A DNA stretch of 63,799 nucleotides from JBJXGE01 sp046154185 (GTDB taxonomy: Bacteria > Planctomycetota > UBA8108 > UBA1146 > JAJFFE01). The translations under genes were made by a program, and so were the position numbers. Under the pieces are notes generated by a model, which made no database searches, was not told the origin of the DNA, and saw nothing but the letters and a program-made list of their open reading frames with translations. The first letter of the stretch is position 1. Every line of letters starts with the position of its first letter. The stretch spans positions 1 through 63,799 of the forward strand of contig JBJXGE010000069.1 of assembly GCA_046154185.1 (NCBI GenBank), given 5' to 3'. This document shows positions 27,623-35,745 of the stretch, piece after piece.

Positions 27623-28273
27623 ATGACTCTATTGCCGCCGCGGGACTCAAGCTTGCGGGCAACCGTTGCACTGTTGGTCGCATTCTTGGCCTTGTTCGCA
27701 GCTTCTTTGCTCCGGGCTCCGGCGAGCAATTCCGATCTCGTCCTTCACCACATCCCCACCGTCTTGTTCGTGGCGTTTCTGTGTTGGCACGGACGCACTC
27801 GCCGGCTCGACTTGCACTCCTACGCGTGCATCACGATCTTCTTGCTCATCCATGTCGTCGGCGCTCGGTACACGTATAGCGAGGTACCGTACGATGCCTG
27901 GACCCACGCGCTGACGGGCGTCACCGTCTCGAACACGTTCGATTTTCAGCGCAATCATTATGATCGCTTGGTCCATTTCGCGTTCGGCGCACTCATGCTG
28001 GTGCCGGGGTCTCGTCTACTCGCGCAACGAGTTACCGCCGCCCGCGCGGATCAAGTTCTGTTGGGGATCGGACTCGTCGTCGTCGCGGGCGCCGTTTACG
28101 AATTACTCGAGTGGGCGATCGCCGTCTCACTCTCCCCAACGCTAGCGGACCGATACAACGGCCAACAAGGAGATCTGTGGGACGCGCAAAAGGACCAGGC
28201 GCTCAACTTGGCGGGAGCGCTCGTGACCGCTGCGATGATTGCGTCCAAGTGGCAACTGACTCGTTCTCGATAG
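27623..28273 (+). CDS. DUF2238 (YjdF-like) integral membrane protein
   Basis: 216 residues with about six hydrophobic segments. Features of the DUF2238/YjdF family are visible: HHIPTVLFVAFLCWHGRTRR, RNHYDRLVHFAFGALM, VYELLEWAIAVSL and QQGDLWDAQKDQALNLAGAL. The Asp/His/Glu residues in these motifs suggest a polar site in the membrane, but no activity is known for the family. It follows the CDP-alcohol phosphatidyltransferase gene closely. Confidence 0.75.
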   Translation: MTLLPPRDSSLRATVALLVAFLALFAASLLRAPASNSDLVLHHIPTVLFVAFLCWHGRTRRLDLHSYACITIFLLIHVVGARYTYSEVPYDAWTHALTGVTVSNTFDFQRNHYDRLVHFAFGALMLVPGSRLLAQRVTAARADQVLLGIGLVVVAGAVYELLEWAIAVSLSPTLADRYNGQQGDLWDAQKDQALNLAGALVTAAMIASKWQLTRSR

Positions 28274-28336
28274 CGTCGATTCCTTTGCGCCCCGGCCGCG
28301 TCGTCGTGAACGGCACGTCCTTCTTGCGCTGCCGTT

Positions 28337-30352
28337 TCACAACGTGCTCGGGTAAGTCTCCGGTAACTCTCCGCGCATCCAAAGTCCTGACCGCTCCAAC
28401 GGTTCAACCGCACGTGTGCAATCGTAGTGAAGCAAAATGTCAAACTGCCGGGGCAACTCGACGTGGTAGTAGTGACTCCAGCGCTCGGTATGCGGGCGAT
28501 AGATGACTCCAATGGCTCTCTGCAGCCGAGGTTTGCGAAGCACGCCGTCGACTCTTGGATCACGACCGCTCAACAACGCAAAATTCGGAACACCGATGGA
28601 ATGAAACAGAGCCTCATAACTGCCGTCGAGCGCCGGACGAACTCGCATGCGCTCGGCGGGCTCGTTCCAGTCCGACGCGGCGGTTACGGTACCGGTGTAC
28701 GTGCTGAAGCCTATGTGCACCGAATCTCTCGGAAATCGTTCGCGCACGATTTGTCCGACGTTCAATTCACCCGCTTGACTGACCTCCGTCGCACGAGCGT
28801 CGCCAAGATGCGAGTTGTGAGCCCACACGACGACTTTCGGTGGCGCACCGTCGCGACTCAAGAACTCTACAAGTTCCTCCAGCGTCTCCGCCATGTGTCG
28901 ATCTCGCATGTTCCAGGACGCGATACGGCTGCCGAACATCGCTCGATAGTATTGTTCGGAGTTGCGCACGAGCCGGGCGCTTTGCTCCGCAAAGAACAGT
29001 GAATCGGGCGGCAGCCGGCCGTCACGATTCAAATATTCCGCAGCTTTCCGGCGCAGCTCGACGAGTTGATCAACCACCTGTTGTTCGCATGTCGGCGCGG
29101 TGCCCTTGTAAGTTGCGCGACCATAGTCCTGCGGATCCTCGCCAAAGTGATCAAAACATGCATAGCGTTTGCGAGCCGCCTCGGCCGCCACTGGATCGAT
29201 GACGCGCAGATACTCCAACACCGCGACCATCGAGGCGTGCATGGCGTAGAGGTCGAGACCGTAGAAGCCGACCCGTGGCGTTCGCTCGGCAAGCTGTTCG
29301 TTGTGACTGCGCAGCCAACCAACGAAGTCCAGCACGTCCGCGTTGCGCCACATCCACTGTGGAAACCGTTGGAAGTCTTTGAGCGCGTCGACGGCCTCCC
29401 CATCGCCGCCTTCGCCCCGCACATAGCGGTTCACTCGATAAGTGTCTGGCCAATCGCCCTCGATCGCCACGCAGGTGAATCCGCGCTCGCTGATCAATCG
29501 CTTCGTGATCTCCGCGCGAATGCGGTAGAACTCGTGCGTGCCGTGACTCGCCTCGCCGATCAGCACGAAGCGCGCGTCACCCACGCGGGTCAGGATCGGA
29601 TCGAAGTCGCGCGGCCCACCCGTCAGTGCAATGACGCCGTCGCGTAGTAGTTGCTCGGCGGTCGCCGATGTCGCATGGGACGATTTGCTCGCGTCCAGCG
29701 ATTTGCCGGCCGGCGGCGTTTGCGCTAGCAGCGCTCGCACCTCGGCGTCGTCGGTCTGCGAAAAGTCCTCGTACCAGGCACCTACTCCGTAGAGCGGGGA
29801 AGGCGTGATGCCGCAGACGCAGGCGTCCGCGATTTTGTCCATGCGCTCACATGTTTCCGCGGCAGCGACCGGCGTCGCGACGACAATCCTCGCCGGCCCC
29901 ATGCGACGAAGCGCAGCTACCGCGACGGCCATGGTTGCACCGGTTGCCAATCCGTCATCGACCAGCAACACGGTCTTCCCGCGCACGTCGAGCGGCTTTC
30001 GCCCGCGACGATAGTCTTGTTCACGGCGATCGAGCTCCCGCTGCTCAACGCCAGCGAGCTGCGAAATAGTCTCAGGAGTGATTCCGAAATGTCGGATGGT
30101 CGCGGCGTCGAGCACGCGCTCGCCGCCGGAGGCGATGGCGCCAAAGGCGAGCTCCGGCTGGAACGGAACGCCCAGCTTTCGCACGACAAATACATCGAGC
30201 GGCGCATCGAGCGAGCGCGCAACCTCGTAAGCGACCGGCACTCCGCCGCGTGGTAGCGCCAGAACCTGAAGATTTGGTTCGCCGGCATATGAACTGAGAG
30301 CGGCCGCGAGATGCCGGCCGGCTTCGCGTCGATTCGCGAATCGAAGCGTCAT
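28337..30352 (-). CDS. Phosphoribosyltransferase-erythromycin esterase fusion
   Basis: 671 residues from ATG 30352, preceded by AAAGGTGA; the ATG at 30376 is less well placed. Residues 1-215 are a type I phosphoribosyltransferase domain: LQVLALPRGGVPVAYEVA, DVFVVRKLGVPFQPELAFGA and the PRPP-binding loop VLLVDDGLATGATM. Residues about 225-670 are an erythromycin esterase (EreA/B-like) domain: FVLIGEASHGTHEFY, CVAIEGDWPDTYRVNRYV, RVGFYGLDLYAMHAS, VVVWAHNSHLGDA and HIGFSTYTGTV. His and Glu in these motifs form the active site of the family. The esterase half hydrolyses an ester or lactone in resistance enzymes; the substrate of the fused form is unknown. Confidence 0.85.
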   Translation of the reverse strand: MTLRFANRREAGRHLAAALSSYAGEPNLQVLALPRGGVPVAYEVARSLDAPLDVFVVRKLGVPFQPELAFGAIASGGERVLDAATIRHFGITPETISQLAGVEQRELDRREQDYRRGRKPLDVRGKTVLLVDDGLATGATMAVAVAALRRMGPARIVVATPVAAAETCERMDKIADACVCGITPSPLYGVGAWYEDFSQTDDAEVRALLAQTPPAGKSLDASKSSHATSATAEQLLRDGVIALTGGPRDFDPILTRVGDARFVLIGEASHGTHEFYRIRAEITKRLISERGFTCVAIEGDWPDTYRVNRYVRGEGGDGEAVDALKDFQRFPQWMWRNADVLDFVGWLRSHNEQLAERTPRVGFYGLDLYAMHASMVAVLEYLRVIDPVAAEAARKRYACFDHFGEDPQDYGRATYKGTAPTCEQQVVDQLVELRRKAAEYLNRDGRLPPDSLFFAEQSARLVRNSEQYYRAMFGSRIASWNMRDRHMAETLEELVEFLSRDGAPPKVVVWAHNSHLGDARATEVSQAGELNVGQIVRERFPRDSVHIGFSTYTGTVTAASDWNEPAERMRVRPALDGSYEALFHSIGVPNFALLSGRDPRVDGVLRKPRLQRAIGVIYRPHTERWSHYYHVELPRQFDILLHYDCTRAVEPLERSGLWMRGELPETYPSTL

Positions 30353-30376
30353 GGCGTCACCTTTCGCAAAGCTCAC

Positions 30377-30794
30377 TCGAGAGTATCAGCATCGCAGCCA
30401 CCGGCCTGGCGGCCGGCAAGCGCTGTGCCAGCGACAGGGTCTTGCGCTGAACTTGGCGTAGACGGAGGTCACGGCCGATTTGCTCGCGAGCACGCGAAAG
30501 CGTTTCCGATTTCTGCGACTCCGCCGACGCGCGTAGCGCACGATTCACGGGGCCCGTTCGCCACGGAGAAACTCGCAGTGACTCGCATGGCGTCGCGCGT
30601 CGCGCCCGATCGAACGCAATCGAAAGTTTTTGGAGGCAGGCGCAGCCCGCCTTCTGGAGCGTGAGACGATCGATCAAAAAGAGCTGCAGTCGCTCTGGCG
30701 AGAATTCGGCGCCGGCGAGAAGAAGCCGACTCGCGTACTTGGCACTGCGTCTGCTTAGCGACTCGGCATCCGAAGTAGAGCCGATCAACCCGGT
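30377..30794. other. Intergenic stretch, nothing recognised
   Basis: About 420 bases with no gene. Frames are present but Arg/Ser-rich and without motifs. Confidence 0.4.
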
Positions 30795-31847
30795 TCACGT
30801 CTTGCCTGCGTCGCGATACGTGACGAGTCGCTGCCGTTCGGGATCCCAGAGATTCAGCCGCAAGCAGGCGAAGATATCGCGGGGACGAAGCGAGGTGGCT
30901 TGTGGATGTTGCAGCTCGGGAACGGCGGCCATCGCTTCCGGAAGTCGATAGAAAGGAATGAGCGGGTTCAGGTGGTGAAGGTGATGGTAGCCGATGTTGC
31001 CCGTGAACCAGTGCGTCACTCGACTCATTCTCATGAAGCTCGACGATTCGGTCGCTCCTCGATAATAGGTCCACTCTTCCGGTTTGAGGACGTTCATGCC
31101 TTCGTAGTTATGTTGTGCGAAGAACAGGTAAGCACCGGCGGCGGCGGCGATCGTGAACGGCAGCAAGAATGCGAAGCACGCCGTGGTCACCCCGAAGAAG
31201 ACGCAGAGTCCAGCCACAACAGCGCCGTGTGCGAGGATGGATACGGCACCGTCCCAGAACTTCTTGGGATTTTGGAGGAGCGGAATGAGGCTGAGATTGA
31301 GAAAAAACACCGTCACGTAGGCAGCAAGCAGTGTCAGCGGATGCCGACTCACTCGGTATCGCAAGCGCTGCCAGAACGAGACTTCGCGCCACATGCCCGT
31401 TGTCATGAGCGGAAAAGCGCCGATGTCCGAAGTCACAAGCAGGCTCGCTCCGATCTCCTGCCGAATCGGTTTGCCGACGTTTGCATGATGGAAATTATGA
31501 GTGGATCGCCAATATCGTGGGGGCGCCAACAAGATCATTCCGAACAACTGAAAAACCGCCCTCGCGAAAGCCGAGTCGCGAAAGAGGCTCTTGTGCATGA
31601 CGTCGTGGTAGAGGATGAACGCGCGCACAAGCAGGAGCCCACCCATCAGCGATGCTCCGAGTCGCAATGGCCACCAAGGCGCGACCGCGGCGCCGACCAG
31701 AACTACTCCTAGCAGCAAGACCGTTGAACCGGCGCTCCACCAACTCCGGAACTTGGACTCCGACCCGAACGGCCGGGTTGCATCCAACAGTTCCTTCCCG
31801 GTCCGCTCGACGCTGACTTCCCCGCGGAGAACGTTTTCACTTTCCAT
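30795..31847 (-). CDS. Membrane fatty acid desaturase family protein
   Basis: 350 residues with at least four membrane segments. The three di-iron histidine boxes are present: HDVMH (ILYHDVMHKSLF), HNFHH (RSTHNFHHANVG) and HHLHH (GNIGYHHLHHLNPLIP). A fourth histidine region is QHNYEG. This is the fatty acid desaturase superfamily, which inserts double bonds or hydroxyls in lipids using O2 and an electron carrier. No strong ribosome site precedes ATG 31847. A decayed copy of part of this gene lies just upstream. Confidence 0.85.
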   Translation of the reverse strand: MESENVLRGEVSVERTGKELLDATRPFGSESKFRSWWSAGSTVLLLGVVLVGAAVAPWWPLRLGASLMGGLLLVRAFILYHDVMHKSLFRDSAFARAVFQLFGMILLAPPRYWRSTHNFHHANVGKPIRQEIGASLLVTSDIGAFPLMTTGMWREVSFWQRLRYRVSRHPLTLLAAYVTVFFLNLSLIPLLQNPKKFWDGAVSILAHGAVVAGLCVFFGVTTACFAFLLPFTIAAAAGAYLFFAQHNYEGMNVLKPEEWTYYRGATESSSFMRMSRVTHWFTGNIGYHHLHHLNPLIPFYRLPEAMAAVPELQHPQATSLRPRDIFACLRLNLWDPERQRLVTYRDAGKT

Positions 31848-32119
31848 TGGCTAACCAATTCGTTCGGCGACGCAGTGTTGACCGACAGTCTCGCGAGACA
31901 AATTAGCGATCACTCTTAGTCGTCGCAAGCCTGCGATCCAAAAGCTTCGAAACGCGGCCGGCTGCGAAAAATTCGGCGCCGCCGAACTCGAGGCGAGCCG
32001 ACTTGGAAGTGAGGTAGTGGCGTGGCGTACGAGGAGGCTCGTCGTTCGACCGGCGGCGGCGCGATACTTCGGCACTGTGGACGCTTGGTCACGCGGGTAC
32101 GCTGGAACCGAAGTCGCTG

Positions 32120-32320
32120 CTGAATGCGCTACTGATGCCGATTGGGCATTGTTTTTTCGCTCGCAGCACATGCACCACAACCTCCTGGCGTATCGGCTTG
32201 CAGACGGTGGTGTGTCCCAAGATCGCGACGGCGCCAACAGGATCAATCCCCGATTCGACGACGGTCACGAGCAGCGCTCCTGTCGACACTTCGCGCTTCC
32301 GCCGCCACGCCAAGCGCGCC
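32120..32320 (-). pseudogene. Decayed fragment of a second fatty acid desaturase gene
   Basis: Read on the minus strand, one frame gives LILLAPSRSWDT and another, shifted after it, gives VCKPIRQEV. The intact neighbour has MILLAPPRYWRST followed by NVGKPIRQEI at the same relative spacing. At DNA level, stretches such as CTCCTGnCGnATCGGnTTGC and GGCGCCAACAnGATCA match between the two. The histidine box expected between them is lost and the frame is broken, so this is a remnant. Edges are approximate. Confidence 0.45.
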
Positions 32321-32370
32321 CGCTCGTCGAGCGAATTGGCGAGGGGCCGACGCCCGGGGTACGCTTTTGG

Positions 32371-33402
32371 ATGAGAAGTTTATTCGAGCCGAAGTCATGC
32401 ACTGCAATGCGGCGCGGAGTCGAGGAGCGCGGAAAGGACCTGGAACGTTTGGCACATCCATATTCCAACGACCGAATCTATCTGCGTGAGGATGATGACC
32501 CCGCGGAGGTCGCGGCGGGTCGCGTCCACCGGTTTGCAGGTCGCATCGGGTACTTCCTGCTTGCGGTCTTCCTTTGCCCCATGTTGCTCTTCAGCATCCT
32601 GGATGGGGAAAGCCACGTGATGATGTTTTGGAGTCTCCTCGGCATGGGTGAAGGTCCGATGGCGATCTGGACACTGCTGCCTCTCGGCGCTGGACTCGCG
32701 GCGCTCGGCGCGCGTCGGGTCCGTTCGGACACAGCGATGTGCGCTGCCCTGGTGCTCACAGGTGCGGTGGGTCTTGCGACTCTTTGCTTGCTTCCGCTCG
32801 AGGAAGAAGGAATGTTGCTCGGCGCCGCGCTCACTCTTCCGTCGTCCATCGTGTGGCCGTTTCTCGCGGTGCTGGCCGCGGGTCTTGCGATCGCAGTCGG
32901 CAACCGCGTGCGCGCAACGGTCGGCGATTCGCGAGCACCCACCTACCTCATGGCTGCTGGTGGCGCGTTGTTTCTCGGCGTGCTTTGCATGCCGTTCGTC
33001 GACGGGCAAAGCCCGCTCGGTTGCCTCGTTTCGACAACGGAGTGGCGGCGCGACGCGCTCGGCAACTTCTTCGTACTGGGGTTCGCCGCCTATGGGGTGG
33101 CGGCGTTGACGGCGCCGTTGCCGCTGTCCACGCATGCGCTCGCCAGCCGCGGCATCACGAGCGTTAACTGGTTGCTGCTCATCGGCATGCCGCTCGCGGT
33201 TGTGGCGCAACGAACCGCGGATGCAAGCGGCTACGAAGCAGCGTTCACCGGCGGATCATCCACCAGCGTCGTGCTCTGGGCATTCAAAACGTTCGGCTTA
33301 TTCTTTGGGCTCACGCTGCTCATCGCGCGCGGCGCTGCGGGCTGGTTGACGATCCGTGTTGGGCGCAGAATCGGCGCTGCAACGGGTTCTCCGCACGCTT
33401 GA
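32371..33402 (+). CDS. Polytopic membrane protein, unknown function
   Basis: 343 residues if started at ATG 32371 (MRSLFEPKS); ATG 32407 is possible, and upstream extension would run over the decayed desaturase. A short acidic N-terminal part (RIYLREDDDPAEVAAGRV) is followed by about eight hydrophobic segments, among them IGYFLLAVFLCPMLLFSIL, WTLLPLGAGLAALGA, WPFLAVLAAGLAIAVG and NWLLLIGMPLAVVAQ. A loop contains GQSPLGCLVSTTEWRRDALG. No family is recognised. Codon use is like its neighbours. Confidence 0.6.
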   Translation: MRSLFEPKSCTAMRRGVEERGKDLERLAHPYSNDRIYLREDDDPAEVAAGRVHRFAGRIGYFLLAVFLCPMLLFSILDGESHVMMFWSLLGMGEGPMAIWTLLPLGAGLAALGARRVRSDTAMCAALVLTGAVGLATLCLLPLEEEGMLLGAALTLPSSIVWPFLAVLAAGLAIAVGNRVRATVGDSRAPTYLMAAGGALFLGVLCMPFVDGQSPLGCLVSTTEWRRDALGNFFVLGFAAYGVAALTAPLPLSTHALASRGITSVNWLLLIGMPLAVVAQRTADASGYEAAFTGGSSTSVVLWAFKTFGLFFGLTLLIARGAAGWLTIRVGRRIGAATGSPHA

Positions 33403-33447
33403 GGCTTCCGAGCGCGGCGACGGCGCTCGCAGCCGCAGGCCACGTGC

Positions 33448-34449
33448 TCAACCGAAGAGCTGCGGTCGCACGCTGCGATTTCTCCGCATTTCGCCGCGCG
33501 CTCGCCCTGACCACGCTGGTTCAATAGCCCCGGTCGGCGCGGCGCGCACTCCGAGATGCTCGGCAAGACTTCGCACAGTCGGGAATTGAAAGACGGCGGT
33601 GATACCGACAATCACGCCCAACTTCTGCCGCAGACTCTCAATGATTTGCAGCGCGAGTAGTGATGAGCCACCCATATCGAAGAAGTTCACGGTGGCACTG
33701 ACGTGCTCGCGACGCAACACGTGTCGCCAAACCGCGGCAATGGACTCTTCGAGCGCTTGCTGCGTCAGTTGTGAGTCACGTGGCACGCGACTCGCAGGTG
33801 AAAGGGCGGTGGATCGCGCCGACACGATCTGACCTGGAACGCCCACTACGGTAGTGTCAGCGGGCACGTCTTGGATCACGACGGTGTTGGCGCCGATCGT
33901 GGCGCCCGCGCCAATGCAAATCTCCGGCAGGATGGACGCGTTGGAGCCGACGTAGACGCCGTCTCCCAAGACGACTCGCGCATTCAACACCGCTCCGGCA
34001 GCGATGACGCAACACTTGCCAATCCGAGCTTCGTGGCCGATGACTCCGCGCATGAACACCACGGACGACTCTCCGAGTTTCGTCTCGGGTGAAACAACCG
34101 CTTGCTCGTAGATAACCGTGTCTGGCCCAACATCCGCCCAGCTCGTGTCGACCGTTGGGTGTATGAGAGTTGCAAACCTGAGTCCGTAGTTCTCGAGCTT
34201 TGCGCGCACCGCAGCGCGTCGCTGCGTCGTTCGAGCCACCAGGTTAGCGACCTCTGATCGCTTCGGGTCGCAGTGCGCAAGTAATGTCAGCGGTCCAAGA
34301 ATCTCAACGCCAAGCAGCGTCTGGCCATGCTTCGCGGGATCGTCATCGAGCACGACGATTCGACGCCAGCGCGCCGAAGCGCGTTGGATGACTTGCGCAA
34401 GCCGCACGCCTTCTGAGTTTCCAGCACCGCAGAGATAGAGTGTGGTCAC
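33448..34449 (-). CDS. PglD-like left-handed beta-helix acetyltransferase fused to a carrier (PCP/ACP) domain
   Basis: 333 residues from GTG 34449, with GAGGA five bases upstream. Residues 1-90 match the Rossmann-like N-terminal part of PglD/NeuD sialic- or bacillosamine-type acetyltransferases (TTLYLCGAGNSEGVRLAQ, VVLDDDPAKHGQTLLGVEIL). Hexapeptide repeats follow to about residue 215 (VVSPETKLGESSVVFMRGVI, GDGVYVGSNASILPE, TIGANTVVIQDVPA), with VVGVPGQIV at the end. Residues about 230-305 are a phosphopantetheine carrier domain, with the attachment serine in NFFDMGGSSLLALQIIESL. The substrate could therefore be acyl-carrier bound (inference). The radical SAM gene lies 41 bases upstream in the same direction. 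Confidence 0.8.
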   Translation of the reverse strand: MTTLYLCGAGNSEGVRLAQVIQRASARWRRIVVLDDDPAKHGQTLLGVEILGPLTLLAHCDPKRSEVANLVARTTQRRAAVRAKLENYGLRFATLIHPTVDTSWADVGPDTVIYEQAVVSPETKLGESSVVFMRGVIGHEARIGKCCVIAAGAVLNARVVLGDGVYVGSNASILPEICIGAGATIGANTVVIQDVPADTTVVGVPGQIVSARSTALSPASRVPRDSQLTQQALEESIAAVWRHVLRREHVSATVNFFDMGGSSLLALQIIESLRQKLGVIVGITAVFQFPTVRSLAEHLGVRAAPTGAIEPAWSGRARGEMRRNRSVRPQLFG

Positions 34450-34490
34450 AGTGTCCTCGTTTTCCCGCGCGGTTGCGGGCCTGACTTCAG

Positions 34491-35534
34491 CTACGCAGCT
34501 CCGCCGGGGCGCACGCGCTCGGCGGCGCCAACCATCCAGTCACGGCAAGTCTGGCAACGCTTCGGCAGCGCCTCGAACTCATGCTGCAGGTGCAAATTCC
34601 GATAGGATCCCAATCGTCCCCAAAGCGTCGCAAGTGACTCGTGCCAAGCGTTGCCCGCACCTTCGTCGCCTTCGGTGTCGCCCGGGCAACGCGGCACGCG
34701 GCCGTCCCAGAACACATGCATCATGGTGACGGCCCACGGGCAGGGAATGCGTTCCTCGATCGGAACACACAACGGCGTGTCGAGTTTGCCGCCCCAGCTC
34801 AACTTGTGGCGCACCTTCACCGTCGCACCGCGCGCGAGCCAATAGTCGCGAAAGGCGCCGAGCTCGTGCTCGTTCTCGTCCATGACGATGAACTGCACCA
34901 TGATTTCTGGGCCATCGGCGCGCGCCCGACGCGCCGTGAGTAGTCGCTCCACATTGCCGTACACAATCTCTCGCCGGCCGCCAACACGGATGCTCTCGTA
35001 GGTCCTCGGGCTAAATCCGTCGAGCCCGATGACGATCTGGCGGAGCCCAGCGTCGAGTAGCGGTGCAACGAGTTCCGCGCTCAAGAACATCCCATTGGTG
35101 TTGAGGTGCATCGACTTGAGTCCGATTTCACGACCGTACGCGAGCATTCGTAGCAACAGTTCCGGCTCCAACAACGGCTCGCCGCAGAACGAAAACCAGA
35201 CCTGCGTGCTCGGCGCGGTCGCTGCCACTTCCTCGGCGCACTTCTTCCACAACGCCATCGGCATCACACCTTTGGGTCGCTGCATCATCGAGTGGTGACA
35301 CATCGTGCACTTCAGATTGCACTCCGCGCACAACTCGACCGCGAACCGAGTTGGGAACGGGATTTCCTTGAGCGTCGGAACGATCTGGGACAGATCTGGA
35401 TTGGCGGCCAATGCACACACTCCTCGCTTCGCTGCGGTGAAGTCTCGGGCGACGCGTTGATCCGCTTCAGCAGATCGGTTGCGCCGCGGGCTAAGTTCGA
35501 ATTCTGTCGGCGTTTCTACCGGCCATTCTGTCAA
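34491..35534 (-). CDS. Radical SAM/SPASM domain protein
   Basis: 347 residues starting at TTG 35534, with AGGA a few bases upstream. The radical SAM cluster motif is CAECNLKCTMC (Cx3Cx2C) in the context RFAVELCAECNLKCTMCHHS. VWFSFCGEPLLEPELL is the GGE-like AdoMet motif and LNTNGMFLS the following strand. The C-terminal part has IPCPWAVTMMHVFWDGRVP then CPGD and CQTC, the cysteines of a SPASM auxiliary cluster. Such proteins modify peptides, tRNAs or cofactors. Co-transcription with an acetyltransferase-carrier fusion suggests a biosynthetic role. It is divergent from the multiheme cytochrome gene. Confidence 0.85.
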   Translation of the reverse strand: MTEWPVETPTEFELSPRRNRSAEADQRVARDFTAAKRGVCALAANPDLSQIVPTLKEIPFPTRFAVELCAECNLKCTMCHHSMMQRPKGVMPMALWKKCAEEVAATAPSTQVWFSFCGEPLLEPELLLRMLAYGREIGLKSMHLNTNGMFLSAELVAPLLDAGLRQIVIGLDGFSPRTYESIRVGGRREIVYGNVERLLTARRARADGPEIMVQFIVMDENEHELGAFRDYWLARGATVKVRHKLSWGGKLDTPLCVPIEERIPCPWAVTMMHVFWDGRVPRCPGDTEGDEGAGNAWHESLATLWGRLGSYRNLHLQHEFEALPKRCQTCRDWMVGAAERVRPGGAA

Positions 35535-35584
35535 TCATCCTGTCAGCTTATGACTGCCCATCGGTCAGCGCCCCGGCTTATTGG

Positions 35585-35598
35585 GGAGTAGTTTATCC
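35585..35598. promoter_or_regulatory. Imperfect copy of the GGATA-N4-TATCC motif
   Basis: GGAGT AGTT TATCC keeps the right half and three bases of the left half of the inverted repeat seen at 35664. The two sites are 79 bases apart, between the divergent radical SAM and cytochrome genes. Confidence 0.35.
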
Positions 35599-35663
35599 TG
35601 TTTACACCGGGGGGGAAGCAATCCGTTAGAGCGAAATCCTCGGCTTGCGCACAACTCTTTTGG

Positions 35664-35677
35664 GGATATCTTTATCC
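35664..35677. promoter_or_regulatory. Inverted repeat GGATA-N4-TATCC, candidate operator
   Basis: GGATA TCTT TATCC is a perfect 5+5 inverted repeat 69 bases before the cytochrome start. The same arrangement occurs at 40585-40598 before the hemerythrin operon. An Rrf2-family regulator gene at 42133 is a candidate binder, but this is inference. Confidence 0.5.
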
Positions 35678-35745
35678 GCAATAAAACAACTGGGTGGTCG
35701 GTCGCTTGCGCGACCGGAGGGACGCGAGCAAGAGGAGAACTTCAG

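Noticed and set aside
28337..30352. Macrolide resistance gene call
   Set aside because: The esterase-like half is fused to a phosphoribosyltransferase and the family has many members without resistance function; only the family is named.
32017..32370. N-terminal extension of the membrane protein at 32371
   Set aside because: This stretch matches the decayed desaturase on the other strand, so the extension is chance.
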